From: Andrena cerasifolii
Lineage: Eukaryota > Arthropoda > Insecta > Hymenoptera > Andrenidae
Reading direction: 5' to 3'
NCBI RefSeq assembly: GCF_050908995.1
Contig: NC_135121.1
Location: 2,604,001-2,668,000, forward strand
DNA length: 64,000 bases
In this document: positions 35,717 through 46,817 of the stretch, one piece after another
Layout of the letters: every line of letters begins with the position of its first letter
How positions within the stretch are numbered: the first letter of the stretch is position 1
Notes under the pieces: generated by a model
What the model saw: only the letters and a program-made list of their open reading frames with translations
What the model was told of the DNA's origin: nothing
Database searches by the model: none
Program-made: the position numbers and the translations under genes

Positions 35717-36012
35717 GCGTGCGCGATGGTCGCAAGCGCTTACCGTGAGCACGAAAACCGCTTCACAATCTGTGATGCCAGATCGGGGACGGGTTCCCTC
35801 GAGAATTTCCCCCACCTCGCGCACACTACGCCGGAGCAGCGTGTCCGTGAGCTCGGCGCTTCGGAGTCCAACTCACGGACACGCAGCTCCGGCGTAGTGT
35901 GCGCGAGGTGGGGGAAATTCTCGAGAGAACCCGTCCCCGATCTGGCATCACAGTTCACAATATCTTGACGCAAGCCTGGCTCACTGTAAGCGCTTGCGAC
36001 CATCGCGCACGC
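35717..36012. repeat. Fold-back palindrome within the pogo-like MITE
   Basis: Inner arms 35771-35851 and 35872-35952 are 81 nt each and differ at only 2 positions, around a 20-nt loop. Outside them, complementarity continues less perfectly and then perfectly into the host MITE: GCGTGCGCGATGGTCGCAAG occurs on the left and inverted on the right, ending at 36012. So part of the MITE was itself duplicated in inverted orientation. Confidence 0.85.
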
Positions 36013-36103
36013 CCGTCGCGCACGCAAAGGACAGAGTGTCAGGCGTCCGAAAGACAGAGCGAGACAAAACATCAACGCGTTAAAGGAATAGAAGGATAGG
36101 TTC

Positions 36104-36477
36104 TGTTCCCGAATTGAAACACACAATAACGTTCAACGTGAGTCTTTTATTCAGTGACTTATATCTGCTCAAACGTTAAGACTTGTTGAGGTCAGGATGA
36201 AGACTGACGTCTGCCGGACGCACAATTTTCCGGCAAGACGCGCGCGGGTAGAAAACTCCTCCTAATTGGTTGACCCGATGCCGATGTCAACCAATCGGTA
36301 TCGTTCGGACCCCTAAATCGCGCCACCTATTTCGCGCGTCTACGGCGCGCTTCCACCATAGCGGGGGTGAAATTTGGCGGGAGAAATACTTCTGGTAACG
36401 CAGCAGGATTTCCCCAGACCCCGAGGTGCGTGACGTGGTCGGTCGCAGGCCGCCGGCCCCGCACCGTGGGCCCTACA
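36104..36477 (-). repeat. Possible solo LTR
   Basis: Read on the minus strand the block starts TGTAGGGCCC, contains GAATAAAAGACTC near its end (a polyadenylation signal) and ends GGGAACA. Length and layout suit a gypsy-type LTR, with a GC-rich U3 and AT-rich end. I could not find a flanking duplication or an internal region, so this is tentative. Confidence 0.45.
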
Positions 36478-36841
36478 GAAACTCAAGGTTTACGATACCC
36501 GCAATAACTATTGAGGCCGCAAACGAAAGTCTCTAAGAAAACATGCTTTGTTCAAATCACGAAAAGAACGGAAAGCGGCTTACTCAAAAATAGTTTTGCT
36601 GGCGCGCGTGTCATAAACCATGCCGACCATCTGTACGCCAAATGTTCATATTTTGCCGTACCGATGACCGCTACAGCGTCGTCTGTCTCGTGCCGTCCTC
36701 GCTCGCTTTCAGTGCCTCTCGCTCGCTCTCGTTCCATCTCGCTCTAGTCTTCGCCGGACAAGAGTGAGACAGAAGTGGTGGGGATAGCGAGAAATCCGTA
36801 TCGTGTACACCAAACCGAGCCCGTAACGAGGAAATACTGTA

Positions 36842-37401
36842 CTCGGTCCACCCGAAACACGGGAGCGGCGAAGATGGCGAGGCAAGCCTCACCATTGGTC
36901 GCGCGAAGGCGCCAAATACAAACTATGTATATGTATAATACAACTTATGTTGTAAGAATGGATTGAAACTATGTAAAGCTTATGTTTTAAAATATACAGT
37001 CCTTAAATCTAATGGCTCGAACATATTTCTTCGCTATCGGGAACAAACAAAATGCTTTGGGGGACGTGTGTTTAAGGGGAATTGAAAAACAGTCAGTTGT
37101 TAGTTTACATTGTTGGAAATCATCGCATGATCTTCCAGTATACAAATTATTGTTGGCATCAAACGAATAATGTTAGGTGCACGTATTTTTCGTCCCCTGA
37201 AATAAACGTAATCGATATTAACGTAGTCTTCATGAATATCATTAAAAACAAATTGTAATAAAATAGGTAATAAGCCTGGTGGCATAATAGTCGCCAGAAA
37301 AAGGCACCTATAAGGACATAATATAAAGGTACAATGTAAAAAATGGTAAAAAATTGTAGATAGATATTTGATGTTATGCAAGCATGTAGGGCGTATAGAA
37401 A
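36842..37401. other. Non-coding DNA
   Basis: No gene or clear repeat seen. Confidence 0.45.
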
Positions 37402-37770
37402 CCTGGGGCAAAGTCAAACACTTGAGATTTAATAACTCACATAAATTACAAAAATAACAGAAAGAAGCATATATTTTTTACAATTCATATTGTATTATAT
37501 ACTTTTGTTCTCTAAAATCTATAATAGAAAAGCTCTATCACTTCGGAACTTGATAAAATATTTGTCCAAAAAATCTTCTACAATTTTTTCACTTTACCCG
37601 GCTAACTGAAAGGAAGTTAAAATACACAACAATAAATAATACGTTAAAAGCTAGATAAAGTAATAGGAAACGAATACAAAACAATTTATTATATTGTATT
37701 AGATGTGCTCGGATTGAACTTGTCACTTTTGAGTGAAAATTTCACTCTGACGCTTTCACTTTGTCCCCGA
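37402..37770. mobile_element. Possible TIR element
   Basis: CTGGGGCAAAGTCAAAC on the left is roughly mirrored by TTTCACTTTGTCCCCGAG on the right. The match is imperfect and no duplication is clear. Confidence 0.4.
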
Positions 37771-38129
37771 GTTCAATGAAAGAGATATGTAGGAATTCCA
37801 TACGAAATTTACAGGTTAAAATTGTTGTTAATACCTTGAAATACAGTTAATTTAACATACTTTCATATAATCTGAACCAGAAGTTAAAAGAATAACACCT
37901 ATATAAATAAGGAATAACTTACCAGATTTTGGAAATAACAATTTTATGCATAAAATCATAAAATTTTTAATAAAAACTCTAAACACTTTACGTCGGCAAC
38001 AAGCAGTCTCACGAATGATAATGGTTTCCGTTTGTGACATACCTACTAAAATAATAATTTTTTTATCTTTTGGGGGTAGTGTGCTTCTGTATAACTCAAC
38101 CGAAGACGCAACCGTAATATCTTCATATA

Positions 38130-38215
38130 TTTTTCTTGATTTTCGTCTTATTCTGGAGTCTAGAATTATCCCTTTTATTCCCACTATAGAGCCTGCTTTT
38201 ACACCCTGTATAGAG
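38130..38215 (+). repeat. Shared module, copy 4
   Basis: Blocks TTGATTTTCGTCTTATTCTGG, TCTAGAATTATCCC and ACACCCTGTATAGAG follow in the same order as at 59100-59185. Confidence 0.55.
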
Positions 38216-38446
38216 TCATATACAAAACCATATTTCATATTGTCTCACCATTTCTCTTTGTTCCGGTTTCCTCGACAGTAGTATATAATAATTTTTCGTA
38301 TATAAAATGCACCGATTTTTTTTTTTAAACGCGACAGTAGAAGAAAGGTTGACAGAAGTAAGTAGGACATGAAGGATCTTCTGATTCAGGAAATGTAACA
38401 GATGTCGTCAGATTGTTCACATTCCAAAAACTGAAAGAACCAACAA

Positions 38447-38533
38447 CCCTAGTAGCATTTCTGGTTGGCCCACAATATCCCCAAGTTGGGAATTAGTTGG
38501 CCATCAAAATGCCAACAATAAATGCTACCAGGG
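38447..38533. mobile_element. Very short TIR element
   Basis: CCCTAGTAGCATTTCTGGTTGGC and, inverted, GCCAACAATAAATGCTACCAGGG bound 87 bp that contain further TTGGCC/GGCCA pairs. It would fold as one hairpin. Confidence 0.5.
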
Positions 38534-38696
38534 AATACCTTGGCCACTGGAAGTGCGATTTTTTTTCGATGAAGCTATGCTTAAAGACTTTTATTTTGAG
38601 AAAATATTTAGGAACTTCAAATCTGAAAATAAAAAAATCTTTTCTAGACTACTTCCTAATGAGCTGTTACAAAGGAACATAATGGGATGTGCTTAA

Positions 38697-39263
38697 CCCT
38701 TTCGTTACGGCGTACATTTCCGCGAAAGTGTTTTTTCTAAATTTTTTTTTTAAACTACTGGAGATGCTGACTAAAGTCCACGCTAGGATCAGCAGCTCTT
38801 TCCGTGACGCTGTTACGAGGTTGAGAAGGCACTCGTGCTTTCTCAGTAACGTTAGATTTTATTGTAGATAGACGTTTGTTACAAAGATGAAAATCTTGCT
38901 TAAGGTAACGCAATGGCGATGTGTTTGAGTCGGTGGTCCGTACTGGAGTCTCTGGCGTCGGTAGAGCTCCAAGGGTTTTATACCCCTTGAGGGCACGAAG
39001 CTTTCCTGTGTTCTTTGGCGGGAAAGTCTGGCGGGAAAATCAGGCGGGAAGATTTGGCGGGGAGATCCTCTTGGGAGATCTAGCGCTAAGATCTATTGCG
39101 AAGGGTCAGAGAGATTAGTTGGCCCTTTGTCACAGGTTGGGGACGATCCTTGTCTATTGGTGTCAACCTGGCACGTAGCGTAACAACGCCGACTAAAGTC
39201 GGCGCTCGTACACTCAGGTCGTCACATGGGTGCCGATTATAGCCGGCGCTCGTAGCGAAAGGA
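38697..39263. mobile_element. piggyBac-like MITE
   Basis: CCCTTTCGTTACG on the left and the complement of TCCTTTCGCTACG on the right lie between TTAA tetramers (38693-38696, 39264-39267). The inside carries repeats of a palindromic theme: GCCGACTAAAGTCGGCGCTCG and GCCGATTATAGCCGGCGCTCG. No transposase frame is present. Confidence 0.7.
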
Positions 39264-39267
39264 TTAA

Positions 39268-40162
39268 AACACACTTGAGGCACCTTTTGGTTACTTGCCA
39301 TCTGTGAAAAATATTACTGTTTAGACAGTGTACAGACGGGCGTAATTGAACGTAGAATAATGTAAGCGATTTGCAAGTTTGATCGTATTGCAAGAATGTT
39401 AGAAGAATATTTGGCGCCAATCCACTGCCTGTTGATTTTTATTGCCAACACAAACGCGTTCGTTGTGGTCTTCATATCTAAATGTAGTAGTAAGTAGCTT
39501 TATGTTTTGCCTTTCGGCCTCAAAATGCGGTTACATGTGTTATGTGTGTAACATATCTGAATGTATTTGAGGCAAAATTGAATGAAATTATGGACTTTAA
39601 TGTAAAAAATATGCGTCAGCATCGGTGCATTTTTAAGTACAGATAACCTTCCTACAACGCGGTTCGGAAAATGCGAAAATTCTTCTACAGCGCGGTATTT
39701 CTACTACACAATTTATATATTGTAGCGAATCATGCTACATATGACACGCTTGCTATAAAATATGTTTGCACACATGCGCCACCTCGTGCGGCACGATCGG
39801 CACTTGTCCCAATCGCCGATTGTTTTAAGCCTGAATGTAGCGGGCTGCGGGAGGAAGCAGTTCTTACACATAATTGAATGAAATGTATGAAATTTATTTA
39901 TATAAGTATGTTGTTCATTCACAATAAATAAGAAAGGCAATATGTATCGCATAATATAACAATTTTTCTCTTATTTAGAACCGAACCCCGGTTTTTGTAT
40001 GGAATTAATGTTTCTTATACCGCCATTTCCTGCAACGCGGCGTTTTCTAGGAACGTATCTAACGCGTTGTCAGAGAGTTAGCTGTGGAATCAAAATGAAC
40101 AACCCGGTCGTTATTTCACGTTTAAAGATTTAGAGCACATGAGGCGAAAAACTTATTTTTTT
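39268..40162. other. Non-coding DNA
   Basis: No gene seen. CTACAACGCGGT at about 39654 and CTGCAACGCGGCG at about 40030 are two related copies of a short motif. Confidence 0.4.
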
Positions 40163-41066
40163 GTACACACGGCTCAAACGATTGTGGCCTATCGAAATTC
40201 GATTGTATTCGAGCTTACTAGGGTTGGCTCTTTTTCATTGCTAACATTCTACAGTATTTCATGAACATGGTGAGGGCACTGCCAAGCCACAGGTTCCCGT
40301 CTAGAACACTTCTAATTCATGTCGAAACATCACTGTGGCTCCATCTGCCTATGATTGTCATAATTATATAAATCTGCGCGATGCTGTTGCGTAAGTGACA
40401 CAAAATTTGATTTACATTGCTTCGGTTATGTTTACTTTCCCGTTGTTAACATAAAATAACGGATAGTAGATTTTGACATAAATGCGTATTTCTTTGCTCT
40501 ACACATTTCCACTAATAAAGAGCGTCTTAGATTTTAATCTACGAAGACTGCTACGAATAAAATACAACAAGACTTTATTCATCTCAGTATTCTGATTTCG
40601 TAAACCCTTGCCATCTCTACGAAATACACAACATTCGTTTCCATTCTTTTTCTTATTACCCCACCATCCCGCTTTATTTATTTGTGTCTTCCATTATAAA
40701 TCCGTTGATTTATTTACTTTGGACAATACAAGTTTATCCTTTATAGTGTCAAAATTATTATGATTCTTTTTGAGGTTCATTGCAATAAAAGTCATATGAC
40801 GTTTATTTTTGGTGTCATTTACGCTACAGCATCGCGAACACAGTCGATCGCGCAGATTTATATAATTATGACAATCACAGGCAGATGGTGCCACAGTGAT
40901 GTTTCAACATGAATTAGAAGTGTTCTAGACGGGAAGCTGTGGCTTGGCAGTGCCCTCACCATGTTCATGAAATACTGTAGAATGGTAGCGATGAAAAAAA
41001 GTCAACAGTGGTAAGCTATCCCACAATCGAATCTCGATCGGTCACAATCGTTTGAGCCGTGTGTAC
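40163..41066. mobile_element. Fold-back element with 24-bp perfect TIR
   Basis: The 24 outermost bases, starting GTACACACGGCTCAAACG, are exactly inverted at 41043-41066. Similarity between the arms continues for about 270 nt, with long blocks such as GTGAGGGCACTGCCAAGCCACAG on the left and its complement on the right. The central part, about 40440-40790, is unique AT-rich DNA. There is no frame for a transposase. Confidence 0.8.
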
Positions 41067-41069
41067 CAC

Positions 41070-41775
41070 ACGGCTTTCAATTATTTACAATCTGGTCGTA
41101 TATTTTTTTTCTTTGTTATGCAAGAAATACGTGATCATAAAAGAGACAGTTACAGCAATGACTTGTTGCAATGATTCCACGGTAGGCTCGTGCAATGTTC
41201 GTGACACGTCCAAAGCGTTCGTGATGCATTGCATATTGCATTACACGTTGCACGACACCCGTCTGTATCCGGCTTTAAGTGTCACGCGTTGCGCATATCG
41301 AAATGTTACCCTTACAAAGGGCGGTCACAAAAACACAATCACCGACTACGGTCAACCATTATCTGATTAATCTAAAACGGAAATAAATATGTATATGTAT
41401 GTCTGACCGTTTGTGCCAACGTATATCATTATAAAAACATGTAATATTAAAGATCTAGTAAACTCAAATGAGTATAAGCAAATTAGGTGGACCATCTCGT
41501 TCAAACAATCTTGAAATTATAATTAATTACAATCTCCTTTCAATTATGGTTTCTTAAAATTTCATACATTCTCTAAAAAATATTTCCATACCAATTCAAA
41601 GTTTATTATCAACTAATCGGTTCTCATTCTAGTAACTGGTTCCTCGGTCCGTGATACGTTCGTTTTTAAATTCTTTATAACGAAAATAACCATACTTCCT
41701 CCGACCGATGATTGTTATATACCGCATTGTTGTATCTGATGGTTACCTATAGTTTCATTCAAGTAAATAGAAGGT
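41070..41775. other. Non-coding DNA
   Basis: No gene identified; the frame at 41059-41370 lacks recognisable motifs. Confidence 0.4.
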
Positions 41776-43480
41776 AGGGGAAATTAGGACAAAACCGGGT
41801 GCCTGGGTAAAACCGGGACGTGCTATTATTTTTAAAACGGCCTTAAATTTTCCCGCGTCGTTGAAGCGACATATTGTCACGATGAGCATTGTTTCATCAA
41901 CAAAAGACGATCGTCTTATAATCGTACATAGTAAGGTTATATCGTCTTGTGTGTTTTTGAAGGCTCTGATCTAATTTCGATACCGTAAATTGGGGTGACA
42001 TTGCACACTTTTCGGAAAAAATTTATTTTATTTTATTGTGAAGTAATTAGAACATATGGTGTTTTGTAATCGATAGCAATAATTTCTCCAAGGTCAAACG
42101 GAAACACAATAGCGAATTCAATCATATGGTAATTTTTCGGTCAGAGTAAAAAATTACACAAACAAAATTTTTTTTCCAAGTGAATTTTGTGATCTTCGAG
42201 CTTTGTGCTGTTGAGAGAAAATAAACCTTAAAATCTCATACAAAATTGTTACACAATGCTGGGACAGGGCCGGGAAAAATATTGTTAAATTCGTTAACAA
42301 TACACCCGGCCCGGACTGGTACATGGGCTTCATGAGAAGACCCAAAACAGAACTGACCGAAAGAAGGTGTCAAAATATTTGTCGCGCGAGAGCAGCTGTT
42401 GGTGTCGAGACGGTTGTAAAATATTTTGACCACTTAGAGAAAATGTTGGAAGGCGTCCCAAAAGCGAACATACTTAATTACGACGAGACGAATCTTAGCG
42501 ACGACCCGAGAACGAAAACAGCATGTCTTCGACGTGGGGTGAAATACCCAGAGCGCAATTTAATGTTTTTTTAAAACAATTTTTTTTAACATATGTTTTG
42601 ATAATACTAGGCTTATGTATCCATTAGAATAAGAAGGATTGCTCAATCATAACTCAATAATGAGTTTTAGGCATGTTTTCACTGAAAAATTTGACGTGGG
42701 CACCAACAACCAATGCGAGTGCTAAAACTGCTAAGTAGCGCATTATACGCGACTGCTGACTATTGGTGGCGCGCGAGATTTATATATATCGCCATATCTT
42801 CTACAATTATTTACTAATCAGTGTGAAAATTGGTGAAAATCTTCCTTGTATATTAAGGAAAAACTATGTCGCTGCAAGTTATATGTACCTCAAAATTGCC
42901 TCGTTACTTTTTAGCGGCGAACGTTGAAAAATATGGGTTATGCCCAGTATTACTTTTTAATTAAATTTTATTACATTTGTTAATATAAGGGTTTTGTGCA
43001 TACATTTTACGGCTTCGCCAGAGTTTCCTGAAGTTATGTTTTAAGTTTCATAACGATCCGTTAATATTTACTCAAGTTATCGCAATTTATGTTTAAAGAA
43101 ATAATGAATTTGGACGATGAAAAATTTTTTGTTTATAATTTTTAGCTCGAATAGTAATGATTGGATAAACAAACTGCAAATAGAAAAAATGTGTGTCGTG
43201 ACGAGCTTTACAACACTATATTTTTTAAAATTCAGTTTAATAATATTTAATTTTCCAATCTTAGCGTTTGGACAATAATTATTCCCATTTTCGAGCGCTA
43301 GTCCCCTTATTGCATCCGACCCTTCAATTGTTTCATATTAAAGTGTAAATAACTAAGACAGTTTGTATGTACTTCGCCCTGGCATTGTTGACAATTCGTA
43401 ATGTTTACAAAATTGTATGCTGGGGTAAAACCGTACGGGGTAAAATCGGGTACCCGGTTTTGGACAAAATGTGTATAACA
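41776..43480. mobile_element. Degraded pogo/Tigger-like element
   Basis: The left side reads AGGGGAAATTAGGACAAAACC then GGGTGCCTGGGTAAAACCGG; the right side near 43419-43465 has CTGGGGTAAAACCG and, inverted, CGGGTACCCGGTTTTGGAC. These are degenerate terminal repeats. Between them is a transposase fragment (42248-42574). The exact boundaries are uncertain. Confidence 0.5.
42248..42574 (+). pseudogene. pogo/Tigger (DDE_1) transposase fragment
   Basis: The plus-strand frame includes NTPGPDWYMGFMRRP, which resembles the end of the CENP-B-type DNA-binding domain (GxxWxxxFxKRxxxLSxRxPE), then a helical stretch RCQNICRARAAVGVETVV, and then NILNYDETNLSDDPRTKTA, which resembles the start of the DDE_1 nuclease around its first catalytic aspartate (IYNxDETG). 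The frame stops at 42574 and only about 100 residues are left of the several hundred in a full transposase. It lies within the degraded element 41776-43480. Confidence 0.65.
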
Positions 43481-43579
43481 AAGAAACGAAAAACAGGAAG
43501 TTATCAAAATTAAACTAAATCTTAATAAAGGACTACAACTAAAGACAAAGAAAACCACAAAATTAAAGAAAATACGGAA

Positions 43580-43803
43580 GATTAAAACCGACTTCAAAAT
43601 AATAAAAATGCCCTAAAAAGTAAAAAATAATTTTTTCCCTTATTTAATCTACGACTGTCATATTTTATAAGTCTGCGCCAGATTTACACAGTGTAAATGA
43701 TAAGGCACCGACTTTAAAAATACGAGAGTCGTAGATTAAATAAGGGAAAAAATTATTTTGTACTTTTTAGGGCACTTTTATTATTTTGAAATCGGTTTTA
43801 ATC
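43580..43803. mobile_element. Hairpin MITE, 76-nt arms
   Basis: Arms 43580-43655 and 43728-43803 are inverted with few mismatches, both containing GCCCTAAAAAGTA and CCCTTATTTAATCTACGAC. The 72-nt loop includes TTTACACAGTGTAAA. The outer ends start GATTAAAACCGA. Confidence 0.85.
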
Positions 43804-43867
43804 TTTTTAATTATTTTTATTTTTAACTTAAAACATAACTTATTTAACTTAACATAAAAAATACATA

Positions 43868-43913
43868 CGGGCCGAATCTATAACCTTTTCGAAGTCGGTT
43901 AAAAATTGTATTT
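43868..43913 (-). repeat. Non-LTR 3'-end-like tag, copy 1
   Basis: On the minus strand the block reads AACCGACTTCGAAAAGG, then TTATAGATTCGGCCCGTATG. It recurs at 58018-58070. Tags of this form are common at the 3' ends of insect non-LTR elements; no body is attached. Confidence 0.5.
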
Positions 43914-44561
43914 TTTCCAAATTTCTTCAAGTAATTCTGTAATATGTATTTCAATAATATAGGCGAATGGAGTCTAAGAAGACAGAAACCATTCCGACAT
44001 TCAAGTGAAAATCCTTTACTTTTTGTTAGCACCACCTGAGTTCATGTACTACTTATAGATTTTAATATGTCTCGTTACTTAACGATATATACTCTCTATA
44101 GTCGATCTAATTTTTTCTGAAATATTTTTCTACATATCGTAAAACATTGAAACAAACTATCAGCGAATTTCTATGAAGAAAAACGATACGGAACCCAGAA
44201 AGGAGGTGAAAAGGGTAAACGTAACGTGGAATACAGTACACAGTGAAAAAGAAAGTTAAGTACGGTCTCACGATACTTTACGGTACTTTTCTCTCAGCGC
44301 TGCGATAAAAGGCTTGTTCCCTTGCCTCCTCAATTCTGTTCTACTTTTATCGTATTCCATTCGTACGAGCTTCCAGGTGTATCTATATGAATGTGTAGTT
44401 ACATTACGCGTGCTACGATTTTTCACGCATCGAAGAACGAGTTGATATACATCGAAATATGTATATCTACATATATTGTAGTTTCAAGCAGTTAAATTAA
44501 TTTGCCGTAGGTACCTACGAATGTTTTAAAGCAAACTATTATGATCAGTTGCACATATTTT

Positions 44562-44799
44562 TACAGGCTACTGCTACACATGTTAAATCTTTATCACAGC
44601 CCAACATCGACCATTAAATATAAATTTTCACTTTACCAATAAGAATATACTATTACCAGAAATACTATTCCCAAGTACAATTAAAGAGATATTGTATTAA
44701 GTTGGAAACCATAACATATTTTTATTGGTACTGTGAAAATTTTTATTTAATGGGCTGTGTTAGTCTGTGATAAAGATTTAACATGTGTAGTAGTATCCT
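44562..44799. mobile_element. Hairpin MITE (ACACATGTTAAATC arms)
   Basis: The left arm has CTACACATGTTAAATCTTTATCACAG and ATTTTCAC..TACCAATAA; the right arm carries the complements in reverse order. Arms are about 80 nt with several mismatches and a 70-80-nt spacer. Confidence 0.75.
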
Positions 44800-45479
44800 T
44801 AACCCTATCTTGAGTGCATTGTTTATACAGTGTATTGTTTATTATTAAAATACATTAATAAATAATTGAACTAACAGAGGGAAGCGCACGTTCAATTATA
44901 GTAAGAACATGGCCAGCGTATCGTGCAGAAATGTGTGACATATTTTTCACTAGACAGTTGTGAATATAAAATTGTTTCACTTAATTATCGAGAATTTGCT
45001 AACCTAGAAATAATCAGACATTAACTGAAAAAAGTAGGTACAATAAAATGTTGATCGCCTGAAATAATAGGAATACATACAAAATTAATAATAATAGGTA
45101 CATACAGTAAGGGTTATAAGTATTTGATAATTTGTTATAGGTAGGTACGTTTAATAAAAGAGAATGTTTTCCCACATATCTGTGGTGCAACTTGGATATT
45201 TCTCAGCTCATAACAATCGTTTCATTCTATTTTGTTATCTTGCAAGTGGTTTTCGAATTTGTATATTCTTCTTCTTTTTGAGATACAACTGTTGATTCCG
45301 GTGGTTCAAACATTTCCTCGGCATTAAAACTAATTGCCAACGTTATAGCCAGTCATACATTATATGATTATCAGTATTTAAATGTCATTAAAGAATTTTA
45401 AAATAAAAAATTGAATATAAGTTATTAGGATCTGTATAGTTAGATCACATAAAAGCAGGGGCGTCCGGAGACTTTTTTC
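44800..45479. other. Non-coding DNA
   Basis: No gene seen. At 45456 the sequence CAGGGGCGTCCGGAG has a loose inverted partner near 47030-47043 (GCGGACGCGC), hinting at an outer hAT-like element around 45480-46809. Confidence 0.4.
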
Positions 45480-46809
45480 CAGGGGTTTAAAACAGTTATG
45501 ATATCGGTTTCGGTCCTTGAAACAGTTATGAAGAAGAAGTTTTTTATGGAGATCTCACTTCTTTTTACAAAGATAATTTACATAGAGAATGACTTCAGAT
45601 AATTTTCAATATTATAAATTATTATTATATTATTAATTGATGACTGGATAATTTGTGCTTCCTCTCGGGTTTTTTTTTAAATATATTGTATTGTCATCCA
45701 AACTACGCACGCCTGCAAAGCTTCAAGACAATTGGATTGGTGGAATTGGTTTAAATTGGTTTTTGTCATTTAAATTAAAAAGAAATTCATTTATGTATAT
45801 ATTTGTAAAAACACGTTTATAACTTGGTTATAACTTGACGGTAAGCTGTGAAAATTTGGAGTAGATTGCATAGCGAAGATAGCGATTGACGAACGAAACG
45901 TGTGTTACTTCCGTTTTGGCTGAAGGTGTGCGTGTAACGCGTATACGTATTACGTTGACAAAATTTGGTTTTGAGAATCAGGAGAAAAACCTTATCGCAT
46001 CTGACAGATTCATGAGACGATATTACGATATCTCGGTTATGCCGGACCGATTTTATTGAAATTGTTCTTATTCGAAAGCTTATATGCGGTTTACATAAGA
46101 AAAATGCCTTTAAATTTAGAAAATATTGCAGGCGTGATGAGATATTAAGGAAATAAGTTTCAGGTTAGGTTGGAATGGCTCCGCGACGAGTAAAGGTACA
46201 CGGTAGCGACAGTCGACATATACAGGGTGTCTTTCCTGTACTTGGCGTCGAGACGCTACCGCGTCTCTAGATTTGCTCCGCACCCGTAGCGCGGACGCTC
46301 CGCTGAAGCCTAAAACGTGCCTAATGTAAACAATTTTTAGCCTAAGCGCTTAAGCCAATCATCGCAAGTTGAGTTGTTCGGAGAAGCTCTTGGACAAAAG
46401 AAACTCATGCACGGCCATCCGAGAGTTGAAACAGTGCGATAAAATAGAAACAACATTTCTGATTTAATTGTAGATTATTGAATTTCTTACAAATATTTCT
46501 TCAAAATAAATTCTTAATATACAGTAATCTGCAAGCGTAATATCTACTTATTTCAATTCCTGTAAAATTGATGCGACAATCAATTTCAGAACTGCTTTAG
46601 AACCGATATAGAACCGTAAAAATAACGGTTCTAGAACCGTTATAACCGATATTATATCGGTTCTGTAGAACCGTAACCGAAATCGATATAGTCAGAAATT
46701 TCGGTTCCTTATAACAGTTATTCAGAATATCGGTTCTTCATGACTGTATCACTCAGGACCGATATATAACTGTTTGAAACAGTTATTTGCGGAACCGTTT
46801 CAATCCCTG
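45480..46809. mobile_element. hAT-like element with AACCG motif arrays
   Basis: CAGGGGTTTAAAAC on the left is mirrored by GTTTCAATCCCTG on the right (6-8-base match in the flanking T-runs 45472-45479 and 46810-46817). Both ends are rich in AACAGTTAT and AACCGATAT motifs, especially 46600-46800. The middle has no recognisable transposase. A second, partial copy of the right half starts near 63860 and runs to the window end. Confidence 0.6.
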
Positions 46810-46817
46810 TTTTTTTT

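Larger units (their letters stand above)
35577..36839 (+). mobile_element. pogo-like MITE, copy 3, interrupted by two insertions
   Basis: The ends CAGTGTTTCCTCGTAAGCGG and the complement of CAGTATTTCCTCGTTACGGG lie between TA dinucleotides (35575-35576, 36840-36841). The body follows 18049-18426 up to GTCGCAAGCG, resumes near 36015 (CGCAAAGGACAG), breaks again near 36082, and resumes near 36676 (GTCGTCTGTCTCG). The first break is a palindrome and the second holds an LTR-like block. Confidence 0.8.
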
